Shown piece by piece: positions 23,282 through 37,096 of a DNA stretch of 64,000 bases. Position numbers and translations under genes: made by a program. Source of the DNA: Closterium sp. NIES-65 (taxonomy: Eukaryota > Streptophyta > Zygnematophyceae > Desmidiales > Closteriaceae); assembly GCA_948144175.1 (NCBI GenBank), contig CANXME010000812.1, forward strand, positions 1,116,001 through 1,180,000, in the 5' to 3' direction. The number at the start of each line of letters is the position of its first letter. The stretch's first letter is position 1. Below the pieces are notes generated by a model that did not search any database, was not told the origin of the DNA, and worked only from the letters and a program-made list of their open reading frames with translations.

Positions 23282-23490
23282 TGTTGAGAACTAAGTCGAG
23301 TTTGGCTTAGAAGCCATAGTTTAGGAGTAAGTTTAGTGATCGAGTTGTATGGTGTAAGGAAAATGTCGAGAGATTTTAGAAGGAGAATGTTCAAACTAGA
23401 AAGGAGGGGGATACAAGTAGTAAGCCCTAAAAGGGTTATACTCACTTTTGAGTACCCCACTACAGACTAGACATGCATTATGATCTGACA
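23282..23490 (-). repeat. 3' LTR, family A copy 2
   Basis: 209 bp with TG...CA ends; clearly homologous to the LTR at 8763-8969. Confidence 0.9.
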
Positions 23491-24084
23491 CACCCCCATA
23501 ATCAAAGTGGGGTATAATCAGTACAGCATGCAGGCATAGAGCAAGAGTTCATTACAGGTAAGTATGGCTAGAGCTAATCACAGAGGGCAAGTGAGGAGGA
23601 GGAGAGACTGTGGGGGAGAGAAGATGGGAGGCGACTACTGACGCTGCAGACACACAGACGAGCTGCTGGCTCAGTGGCTACCGAAGCAAAGGCCCGGACT
23701 ACAGGAGTAACTGGCTCCGCGGCTATAGACGAGCGGCAGGAGCAACTGACCCACAAGCGACTGGCGACTACCGGAGATTGTAGCCTCCGGACTGCTGGTG
23801 CTGCTGACGACAAGACTGCTGCCTCCACTCAACCTCCCCCAGCTGCCCAACGCCCCTCTCACACACCCCCTGCTCAAACCCTAGCCCTACACCCACAGCA
23901 CCCCCTTAAACCCTAAACCCCAGACTCCCACACATCCACCCCCCTCAGCGATAGCTGCAGCAGTGGGAGACGAAGGAGGAGGAGGAGGAGGGGACGACAC
24001 GCACAACCGACACCCCCACAACCATCACCCCCAGACCCACCCCCCCACGCTGCACCGGGTCCAGGAGCGGCTGCTGTAGGGGCC

Positions 24085-24570
24085 AGGGGCGGCTGCTGCA
24101 GCGGCGGCTGCTCCAGGGGCTGCTGCTGCTGGGGCGGCTGCTCCAGGGGCTGCTGCTGCTGGGGCGGCTGCTCCAGGGGGTGCTGCTGGGGCGGCTGCTC
24201 CAGGGGCTGCTGCTGCTGGGGCGGCTGCTCCAGGGGCTGCTGCTGCTGGGGCGGCTGCTCCAGGGGCGGCTGCTACAGGGGCTGCTGCTGCTGGGGCGGC
24301 TGCTCCAGGGGCTGCTGCTGCTGGGGCGGCTGCTCCAGGGGCGGCTGCTGCTAGGGCGGCTGCTCCAGGGGCCGCTGCTGCTGGGGCGGCTGCTCCAGGG
24401 GCTGCTGCTGCTGGGGCGGCTGCTCCACGGGCTGCTGTTGCTGGGGCGGCTGCTCCAGGGGCTGCTGCTGCTGGGGCGGCTGCTCCAGGGGCTGCTGCTG
24501 CTGGGGCGGCTGCTCCAGGGGCTGCTATTGCTGGGGCGGCTGCTCCAGGGGCTGCTGCTGCAGCGGAAAG
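24085..24570 (-). repeat. 27-bp minisatellite, family A copy 2
   Basis: Reverse-complement of the repeat at 9424-10,060 with a different copy number, so the array length varies between copies of the family. Confidence 0.88.
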
Positions 24571-25006
24571 TAGGAGGGAGGGGAGGGGAAGGGCGCGGCC
24601 CCCAGGGTGCCCTGACGGGCGACGTACTAGGGAGCCGCGCAGGCCCCCGAAAGTGCCTCGACGGGCGACGGGAGGGGACCGCGCGCAGGCCCCTAAGGCG
24701 CCGCGACGAGGCAACGGGAGGGGCCGGCTCGCGGGCCCCGAAAGTGCCGCGACGAGGCGACGGGAGGGGCCTGCGTGCGGGCCCACCAAAACGCCGCGAC
24801 GAGGCGACGGTCGGGGCCAGTGCGCGGGCCCCCAAGACGCCGTGACGAGGTAGGAACCCGCCGCGCGCCTCGGGGCGCACGGCGGGCAGAAAACCGCCAC
24901 GCGTTCCGAGCACGTGGCGGGAAGAAAAATAGGATGTCGCGCGACACACAGTAGGGCAGCGGAAGCAAGTGGGCCCACAGGCCAGGAGCGTTAAGCTCTG
25001 ATAGCA

Positions 25007-25215
25007 TGTTGAGAACTAAGTCGAGTTTGGCTTAGAAGCCATAGTTTAGGAGTAAGTTTAGTGATCGAGTTGTAGGGTGTAAGGAAAATGTCGAGAGATT
25101 TTAGAAGGAGAATGTTGAAACTAGAAAGGAGGGGGATACAAGTAGTAAGCCCTAAAAGGGTTATACTCACTTTTGAGTACCCCACTACAGACTAGACATG
25201 CATTATAATCTGACA
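25007..25215 (-). repeat. 5' LTR, family A copy 2
   Basis: 209 bp; differs from its partner at three positions. Confidence 0.9.
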
Positions 25216-25735
25216 CGGACAATGCTTTCTATGATGCATGTTTAGTTTCTAATGCAGTTTGTGTGAGCAGCATTTGTTTGTTTTCGGTATATTTTTCGCC
25301 GCATGCAGGTTAAGTGCCTTGTTTTGCTTTCTTTCACACGGTGTGTGAGTTTCATTCTCTGTGTATACTTTCCTTTGCAGGGTGTGAGGTGCTTTTTCTG
25401 TTCTTGCAATCTTGTGCAGTGTGCGTGAATTGTATTTTCTGTTTTTGCAGGGCGCGTGAGAAGCATTCTTGCTTGAAGACGAAGGGAGGGGGTGCTAGCG
25501 AAAAGGGAAGGGAGAACATGTGGAAGGGCGAGGAGGGGAGGGAGGGGGAAAGGAAGATGATAGAGGAGGGAGCGAGGGAGGGGGAGGGACAGGTTAGCTA
25601 TGCATGGTACATACTATAGCTGAACTTGATTGCGACTAGCTATGCTTGCATGCTCATTTGCTGTTTTCCCTTGTGTGTGTGAACCGTTAGTGTGCCTCCG
25701 TGTATATGTTTGATTGCGTGTGTATATATATCTTG
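25216..25735. other. Unassigned flank before the TG array
   Basis: No gene is supported. Several TTTTGCAGGG-like sites resemble splice acceptors but no exon pairs with them. A purine-rich stretch (25,480-25,590) precedes the microsatellite. Confidence 0.4.
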
Positions 25736-29514
<3,779 letters not shown>

Positions 29515-29562
29515 GCATGTGCTATGTGTATCGGGTACGCTTCTTTATGTCGGTTAAGTCTG

Positions 29563-29860
29563 CCTCGGGGTGTGGTGTTAAATGGTTCGTGTTTGTAGTT
29601 AAGGTTGTGATCGTCAGTGGGGCAGCTTTGCTCACCCCTTCCGTACCGGATCAATCTTTGCTGCAACATTGATTCATCCAGCATTAACTTCGAGGCATTC
29701 ATAGCTATTACGTGCTGTCGTTTTTGTTTGTATGCGTGCTTGTATCGGGGTGTTAAAGTGCTTTGTGTATGTAACGGAGGTTGTGATTGTCGGTGGGGCA
29801 GCTTTGCTCGCCCTAGCCCACCGGATCAATCGCTGTTGTTGCATCATACGGTAGATGCAT
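29563..29860 (+). repeat. Diverged direct repeat downstream of the TG array
   Basis: A block at about 29,563-29,665 recurs at about 29,742-29,845. Shared words include GTGGGGCAGCTTTGCTC, CCGGATCAATC and TCGGGGTGT. A near-perfect small hairpin ATACGGTAGA-TGCAT-TCTACCGTAT lies at 29,846-29,870. Confidence 0.6.
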
Positions 29861-30023
29861 TCTACCGTATCATTCACCTTGAAGCATGCGTGATTGTTAT
29901 GTTGGTTTTGTACGAGTTCGCGCGTGTGGTCATTTGTGTACGTACCGGTATGTTTCATGTTGTTTAGTAGAGTGTGGTCCTTTTTGTTCGTGGGTGTTAG
30001 TGTTTGGTCATATTGTCCTATTA

Positions 30024-30210
30024 GGGTACATTCCGCTGTGGACACGTGTCCCAATCGATGTGTCTTCATTGAGTGTACCGCTCCGAACCGAACTAAACCA
30101 GAGACGCGAAAATTTTGAAACTAGGGTGCAATTTGGTGTAATACGATGCAATGCGGTAGAAACGATTGGGACACATCAATTGGGACATGTGTCCACTGCG
30201 GAATGTACCC
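30024..30210. mobile_element. Tourist/Harbinger-like MITE (187 bp)
   Basis: Terminal inverted repeats of about 39 bp with three mismatches start GGGTACATTCCGC on each strand. The element is flanked by TTA on both sides (30,021-30,023 and 30,211-30,213), the usual PIF/Harbinger target duplication. It has no coding capacity. Confidence 0.72.
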
Positions 30211-30254
30211 TTATTCCATTCGCCGTACTAATCGACGATTATGGATGATAGGAC

Positions 30255-30368
30255 ACATTTGGTTTCACAGTTTGGGGAACTTAAAATAGTTGAACAGCGT
30301 TTTTTTTCTCCAAAATTGGAGAAAAAGCACTGTTCACGGTCAGTTCTCCAAAAAGTGAAACCAAATGT
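30255..30368. mobile_element. Foldback element (114 bp)
   Basis: Starts ACATTTGGTTTCAC and ends with its exact complement. The complementarity continues, with mismatches, to a central palindrome TTCTCCAAAATTGGAGAA, so nearly the whole element folds into one hairpin. No convincing target duplication was found. Confidence 0.55.
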
Positions 30369-30861
30369 ATAAGGATGCTACGCAACCCAAAAATTATGAA
30401 TATCTCGTGATGATTTTCATAAAACTTCATATACGTGTTATAATGTTGCTGTTACCCTTTACCGAGTCGTATCCTAGACGAGTACGTTTGTGGTTGCATC
30501 ACACGAATAGTCAACAGATTATTCACTAGCTAACTTGCGACAATAACGAGCGTCGCATCAAAGGAGATGTAAACGAAGATGGGGTTGACCTGCTCGGGAA
30601 AGTTCAACGCTGCAAATGCAAAATCAACAGAAACTCGGCGGTATAGTTTGTCGCTGTACCCGGCCGTCTTCTCTCGCTTCCCACGCCACCATCACCGCAC
30701 CGCTACTGAGTACGCACATTGTCAACTCTTGGATTCGTGTACACATGAAAGTCGTCGCTTGACCCTGGCTCTTAAGTAGGAGAGTGTTGATGGTTGGTGA
30801 AGTCAGCGGGAGGACACTTAAGCGTTAGTGCGGAAGGGAGAAACACTGGGCTCGTTCCTTA
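30369..30861. other. Intergenic, no feature seen
   Basis: A 66-codon open frame at 30,579-30,779 has no recognisable motif and no supporting context. I do not call it a gene. Confidence 0.4.
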
Positions 30862-31415
30862 GGGCGCGTAACCATTTTGCATTTTACGATTTTGACGGAC
30901 GGTCCGCTTAAAACGAAGTGGACGGTCCACTTATCGAGAACGGGACCGTCCGACTGAATTTTTTTGCAACTTCGGACTGTCCGAAGACAGTTGTGACACT
31001 TTTTTTTCCTGATGTACAGTTTCGCGATTACTGTACAAGCGTTACGCAATTCTCTTCAGCTCGCGAACGTCGTTATCGAATCATTTTTGTTTATGTGTTG
31101 TCTCTGGTTGGTCAATGTCGATTCGTGAAGTAGCCTTGTACGTTTTTGTTGGTGGACGAGGTGACTCGACAATTTTTTGCGTCGCCCTCCAACCGTGTGC
31201 AAGGACTGTCGGACAGTCCGTTTTGGATTCGGACTGTCCACGGTTCAGATTTCGGACCGTTGAAAGTGGGAAAAAATGTCACTACAGTCCGTTTTGTTGG
31301 CGAGGTCGCCAACACCTTAGCGAGCATACTTACGACATTTTGCGAAATTTGTTATCATTTCGCCACCCAGTCGGCACACGGTTCGAACCGTCGGGTGCAA
31401 AATGGTTGCGTGCCC
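30862..31415. mobile_element. MITE-like element with repeated CGGAC palindromes (554 bp)
   Basis: The ends are inverted repeats GGGCGCGTAACCATTTTGCA and its near-complement (two mismatches in 20), bordered by TA on each side. Inside, both subterminal regions carry seven palindromic words of the type CGGACNGTCCG, three or four near each end. Such subterminal arrays are typical transposase-binding sites (known for DNA transposons). No transposase is encoded. Confidence 0.62.
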
Positions 31416-33328
31416 TAACGGCAAGCAAGGTTTGTGAGCACAATTCCTCCTCCTCCAACACCTACATTTCCGTTCCACTAAGTTTTGCATGGTGGTTACC
31501 TTAGGCATCGGGGATACCAGCTCAAAACTAGGCAGGCATCTCCTCCTGTGTGTGGATGCCTTGATGGTTGTGGGGGTGCTATGCCCATGCCATGCCACGC
31601 ACCGCCGTACCATCGAATCAAACCAAGTACAGGAAAGTGACCCAAATTTGACTACATAACCATTCATCGCACAAATATAACCGCCAGTTGTTTTGGTCAG
31701 CGCGAAATGTCCAGTTAGCCACTGCCACACTCACGCAGACGACTCGACTCGGCCTGCCGGGGACTACGGAACCATTCAATCCGTCCCCCTGTGCGACTTT
31801 TTATCGGAACGGAAGCATATCTCCACCAGGGCATATTTCCGTAAGAAGTTGAGCTGTCTCGAAAACAACCCTGAGCTATCCGGGAAGCGGTCGTAAAATC
31901 AGGGCATTCATATTTCCGGCTCTGAGAATGCATGCGTAATAAAGCTAAGTTATCGAGCTATACATAGACTAAAGAGCAGCATACGTTAGTGGAACGTGGG
32001 GGGCTTGTGTTGTTGGGAGGAGTGGGAGAGGAACAAGTTCGCGGTCTAAGGTGAGGAAGAGAGGGGGGGAGGGGAAGGGGGGTGGCAGGTACGGAAATCC
32101 GGGGAGCCCCAAAATCTGTCCGTTAGAAATCCGGGCTGGGGAAAAAAACCAGTCCTGAAAATCTCCGAGCTGAGCTAAAACTAACCCTGAATTCTCAGGG
32201 GAAACGGACAAATGTCCGTGAATCGACAGGCATGATCTCCACCCAGCACAACTGCACTGCGGGGATGGTGATGAGATGAGGTCACCACGGCGGCCCTTTT
32301 CCTCGTATCGTATGTGAATGAGCGCGTGCGTTGCGAGCGATGCGATGCGATGCGATCATGCAACCCAGTTCTGGCCACACGGTGCGTGTGATGCCTGTCT
32401 CCACCTCCATTATTTATCCGATGAGTCAGATGAGTCTTTTCTGGCTGCTAGCAACAGTAGTCAGAAACGTACTAGATACAGAGTTGACGTTCTTTTTCCT
32501 AGAATAACTGGTGACGACTTTTGGCAAGCACGAATATAATGGAACGATGACGCGACGCGATTCTAAAATGTATGGAACACGGAATATAAACCGCGCAAGC
32601 AAGCAAGCAAGAAGAAAGAAAGCTAGCACCCCCTTCGCCACCCCGCGTGTTTTAGTCAGGCACCCCCAAGCCCCCCGTCACCTCCAAGGGACTTGAACGA
32701 ACACCATGGCGTCGCAGCCTCCGCTCGCCCTTACAAGTCTAGTTTCATCACGCCGCTAGCTTCAAATCCAGTTCTTACGATTCGTAGTAGCAACCTCTTG
32801 TTAGATCCCGCACATCCGCGCTCAGTTGTGATGGTAGCGGGTAACTACCGATGCTAGCAGCAGCAGCAGCAGCAGCACCCCACAAACATCCATTCCTGCC
32901 GGCCGTCTGCCCCGCTGGCGCTTGCCACTTGCCTGATCTGCAGATTTAGCGAGCTCGCTCGGCCAGAATGGGGTTTCCTAACCTTCCCATCGCAATCGCT
33001 GTTTTTACATTCGTTAGAGAAAGTCGCTCAAGAGTGCTAAATTGTTTGTCGCGTGCCTAAAGGTCGTCCTTTATCCTGAGCACTTCCCATTCCGCTGATC
33101 GCAGAAGGATTGTTTAATACTACTACTACGATTCGCGAGCGCGTTTTGATTTCCAAGCTTGAACTCTTTTCGAGCTTACTAGGGTTAGAAATCTCTTTAC
33201 GAATAGGCGCCTGTTCAAATCCGGAGGGCTTGTGGCTCACGCTGGCGGTTCCGAATCCTCCTCGTTCGCCGGTTTCCCAAAATCGTTCGACTGACACATA
33301 CTGCTAGTAAGGACCCACTGCTAGTACC
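31416..33328. other. Intergenic region upstream of the 33,329 gene
   Basis: No coding sequence is supported. Small tracts include (CAG)n at 32,859-32,876 and GCGATGCGATGCGATGCGAT near 32,336. The last few hundred bases presumably hold the promoter and 5' UTR of the gene at 33,329; no TATA box could be placed with confidence. Confidence 0.45.
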
Positions 33329-34928
33329 ATGGCAGATCAATCTTCGCGCCTACAGCGTTGCGCCAATCAGTTGAGTGAAGTCTTGCCGCGGCCGCGGCCT
33401 CAAGCATCGTCGCACCTTCCGCAAAATCTGCTCCCCTCCGACTCCGACAAGACCGTATCACGCAGCGCCGCGGCGGCGTTTCGCCGAGCGCAGCTTGTGC
33501 GCGGCGAGCGGGCGGCATCCGCGGAAGAACAGGGGCCGGTGCGTGCGGAAGCGGGGGCTGTACGCGCTAAGGAGCTTGCGTTTCAACTAGAGCGTCTTGT
33601 TGCTGATTCAAACCCGTTTGGACACTCGCGCGGAAGCAGCAGCGACGGCAGCGGCGAATGCGCCGCGAGTTCAACTCGAAGTTTGAGCCCAATTACGACC
33701 GCACAAAGCGCACGATGCGCGGGATCCGACGACGATGGCGCCACCAGCGAAAGCCGCGGTATTCGAAGGCGCAAGGCCGTGTCTGCGGCCGTGGCGGGCG
33801 CTGGTGACGACGGCGTCCGGGGAGCGGACGGCGGAAGCGGCAGCCGCGAAAGGCGGAGGAGGAAAGGCGGGCGCGGAAAGAAGGGGAAGAACAATGCGGG
33901 ATTGTGCCCCTGCGGCTGCGCGCGCATGATTCCGGCGGATGCTCTGGCGAAACAGCGGCGGGAGGAAAAGCTCCGAAAGACGCTATCTCAACCTTTGAAT
34001 CCTCCAGCAAACGCCCGGCTATTTGGGCAACGCAGCGCGACTGCCACGTGCCCCTTCGAATCTCCGTTTCTTGACAGCCTCGTTCGGTCTCTCGCGTTCG
34101 AAGCGTCAAACGACGACGTTGAAGCTGATCCTCCAGTTACAGAAGCTGGAAAATCTCCTCACGTCGCGTGCTTATCAAGCGATTGTTTTCGTGACAATAG
34201 CGGACGATGCGCAACTAAGGGTGATCACTCATGTGACACTAACGAGAGGGTGCGTGAGGGTGACTGGACTAAATCTGGTTGCAAGGGAGTTGCTGTAACG
34301 GAGTTGTCGTCGGCAGTAGAAGTGTCTGAACGGAAATTGGATTTGCGACCGTCAGAAAATGCGCAGCAAACAGCGGAGGAGCATCAAACTGGGAGCGACT
34401 GTAACGGCAAGCGCCGCGACAAGATTCAACATGAGGACGAGGTGATGTCGCAGCCGGGTTCGTTGCGATTGGAGACGCCAATAAGGCCCAGACATTTCGA
34501 CCGTTCGATGGCTGTCGCACGCTGGATTCTGTCGCCAGTCAACCCTTACTCGTCCGCGAAACGCAGCTCTTCGCACGACCGCACGCTTGAGGACACTCAG
34601 TCATCTTCCAGCGCTCGATCCGAACCAGCAACCAGACCTTCGTCAAGGAGGACGAAATCCGTCAGCGCACGTCGGGATCTTTCTGGAAGTTTTGGTGGGG
34701 CCAGTTCCCAGCCTGCAGATGTACGCGTTGTTGTTTCCGAGCCTGTCTCCCTGGGTAACTCGGCAAGGACTGATGCATCAACCTCCAAGTCATCCCATAA
34801 TCAGACGTCTACAGGCGTCAATAAAGATACTACACGTAACGCATCTTCTGATGTGAAGAACACCCATCGCGTCGCCTCACGAGGACATTCTAAGCCTCCC
34901 ATGTGGAGATGGCTCCATCTTCTCTCAA
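33329..34928 (+). CDS. Unrecognised Ser/Arg-rich basic protein, first exon
   Basis: ATG lies in a strong context (TACCATGGCAGAT) and opens 533 codons. The frame crosses a good donor, CTCAA|GTGAGT at 34,928/34,929. Past it the frame runs into a MITE and stops at 35,012, so the exon most likely ends at 34,928. I could not place the next exon. The product starts MADQSSRLQRCANQL and is rich in Ala, Arg and Ser. It has basic clusters RERRRRKGGRGKKGKNN (near residues 170-190) followed by CPCGCARM, and a motif RPRHFDRSMAVARWILSPVN near residue 390. Low-complexity Ser-rich stretches suggest a disordered, possibly nuclear or cytoskeleton-associated protein. No family was recognised. Confidence 0.6.
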
Positions 34929-34966
34929 GTGAGTTGCATATCACAATCTTTCAACGATCATGCCTA

Positions 34967-35198
34967 CCGTCATCGCCCGGATATAAGACATGTATGTCTT
35001 ATCTCATACATTAAAAAAATCAGTCTTATAAATGGACAAAAATCCGTTTAGAAGATACTTCCTCGTTATGCATTTGCCATTTGCCCCTACACACAAATAG
35101 GTGTCTTATAATGAGGCTACCCCGTTTATAAGAGACACCCGTATAATAGACAACCCCTGTCTACTATTCAACACTGTCTTATATCCGGGTGATGACGG
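34967..35198. mobile_element. MITE with TA target duplication (232 bp)
   Basis: Inverted ends of about 26 bp begin CCGTCATCGCCCGGATATAA on the left and its near-complement on the right (CCGTCATCACCCGGATATAA read from the right end). The dinucleotide TA flanks both ends (34,965-34,966 and 35,199-35,200), as for Tc1/mariner and Stowaway elements. It lies just inside the probable first intron of the preceding gene. Confidence 0.68.
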
Positions 35199-35999
35199 TA
35201 TTACTCCGCCCATAGCCACACATGCCATCCAAGGCTTAGTTATACACTTCATTGCCTTCACCTATCCATCTACGCGCTATCTCCAGTGTCAGTTCCCGAT
35301 CATCCCCACTCTTTCCCGTTCTCTCCTCCTTCTCTTCATCTTTCTCCAACTGCCAGGTAACATGGGGTCCCAGCATCCTCATGCAAGTCAACAAGGGTTG
35401 GTCTCATAAAGCCCACTGTTTGAGGGTGTTGAGGTAATAGCCTCACAGAGGGCACCCGAGACAAGGGCCAATTTGTCAGACCACTGCACAGAAGGCCGCG
35501 CAAAAGAGACTGTCCGAGAATGTTTTTCTCGGGTGGTCAAAGCTGGTTGGTCAACCCAGGTTGGTCTCATACGCCCACGCTTTTAGGGCACCCAGGATAA
35601 TCGCCATTTTGCCAAGCCAACAAGGACATGGCCGTCTGCACAGAAGAGTGTGCGAAGGAGTCGGACCGTGCATCTATGCCTCGGGTGGTCAAAGCTATTC
35701 GGCTGTTGGTTGGTTGAACTGCACTGCACCTCAAGAGTTTGTCAAGGAGACAATTTAGGAGCCTCAAACCTCGGGTGGTCAAAGCTGTTGGGCTGTTTGT
35801 TGGTTGAACTGCACCCTCATGTGTTTGTTGATGAGCAGCGTTCAGAATCGAAGATGCTGCAATTTGGGTTCATGGCTGAGAATGGCCTTCCAGTTATGGC
35901 TCTTTGCATCGCGCTGCAGCAGGGAATCACGGTGACCAGAAGCCCAGATGCCCTGTTGCTGGGCATCGCAGTACCAGTGCAATGTGGTGTACCGGTATG
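35199..35999. repeat. Intergenic region with a threefold repeat
   Basis: CTCGGGTGGTCAAAGCT occurs at about 35,529, 35,678 and 35,772. The flanking words GTTGGTTGAACTGCA and GGTTGGTCTCATA are also repeated. The blocks are 95-150 bp apart and diverged. No gene is seen. Confidence 0.5.
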
Positions 36000-36554
36000 T
36001 GTTCCATGTACGATTTGGTAGCTCCTGTAAAATGGCTTTTACGGTAGAGTGGTAGTGCGAGTCAAAGTAGAAAGTATCAATAGGAGTTGTCCATGTTGTA
36101 CCGGCAGCTCGTTTATAGCGTACAGTAGGATGTGTATCCCGGTTGTAGTTGTACTTCGCCATGATAGTTTGTGTTTCTATTGGAAAGTGTCCCAATCTTA
36201 GGGTGCTGGGCTCAAGATACAACGAGATGAGAGGTGAGGTGATTACAGTAGTAGTGCCGGTACCGTATGTTGTTGACAGGGGAATGCTCTGAAGGGGATG
36301 GATGCACTCCACTGCTTGTATTGCCAAGGGATTTGTGCTTGTATGGGTGGGAGGGCTTGCATTCCCATGGACCCATAGCTGATCCAGGCACCAACACCCA
36401 GAAGGCTGAAGTGTTTCGAATTCATAAGCAGGACCTCTGTGTGAACCTTATCTTTCACCCAGCTGCATGCAGGAACGTAAATGAAAAGGTTGGGCTGGGA
36501 TGCGGGTGCACATTCCATACCACATAATGCAAACGCAACCACACAGAACATCAT
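36000..36554 (-). CDS. Possible small secreted protein, frame change inside
   Basis: Two ATGs in tandem at 36,554 and 36,551 open a hydrophobic N-terminus MMFCVVAFALCG that could be a signal peptide, followed by a Cys-poor Ser/Thr/Tyr-rich region. Near 36,330 a different frame takes over without an obvious intron. That frame runs to about 36,000, where CCG|GTACAC could be a donor. The second frame has varied, protein-like composition (YNYNRDTHPTVRYKRAAGT). It is either a gene with a one-base frameshift or short intron, or chance. I recognise no family. Confidence 0.3.
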
Positions 36555-37096
36555 TGCTAGCCAATGCCGATTAAGCAGAGGTATACAGTGAGGAATGACT
36601 GTTTGCACAGCCAGACCAAGTACGTTACTACCACGTTACTACCGGTAGCTAGTGCAAGCTATACTTGCACAATGACCCATCTGTACGGAGCTAATAAATT
36701 CCCAAATCGCTGTCAGGCTATCAGCCCCGGCCTTCGGATATGGTGTCCAACATGGTTCTATATTGCGCCAGATCCTGGGAGTGACAGACGTTTTGTGGGA
36801 GTAAGGGAAGATAAGTGGGATTTACGGGGAAGAACCCACAACAGGGGACACAGCAAGAACGAAACATTCACTGCATGTGCGGTGAGTCGGATGGGAAGGG
36901 TTGGGGGGAGTGGAATGGAGTAGGTAGCAACAAAGAGGAAGGGACAAAGACATGAGTAGGCACAGAGGGCACGTTATAACTGCGTGTGCAACGGCACTGA
37001 CAAACCCTTCGCGAATTCTACTACCCTCTGCGAACAAAATCCCAGCACCTCTCCCTGCAATTTTCTCAGAAACATCTGCGCGGCAAAGGGTCTCAC

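Larger units (their letters stand above)
23282..25215 (-). mobile_element. Non-autonomous LTR element, family A (copy 2)
   Basis: The LTRs are 209 bp (23,282-23,490 and 25,007-25,215; three differences). Flanks are GGGAC and CGGAC, a target duplication with one mismatch. The minus-strand primer-binding site is TGCTATCAGAGC, and the 3' tract is CACTTTGATTATGGGGGTG. The interior matches copy 1 at 8763-10,841, including the 27-bp minisatellite (24,085-24,570) and the flanking GC-rich segment. No protein domain is recognisable. Confidence 0.9.

Noticed and set aside
35842-36000. Continuation of the 36,000-36,554 minus-strand frame to 35,842
   Set aside because: Composition becomes irregular after a donor-like site near 36,000 and nothing supports it as coding.
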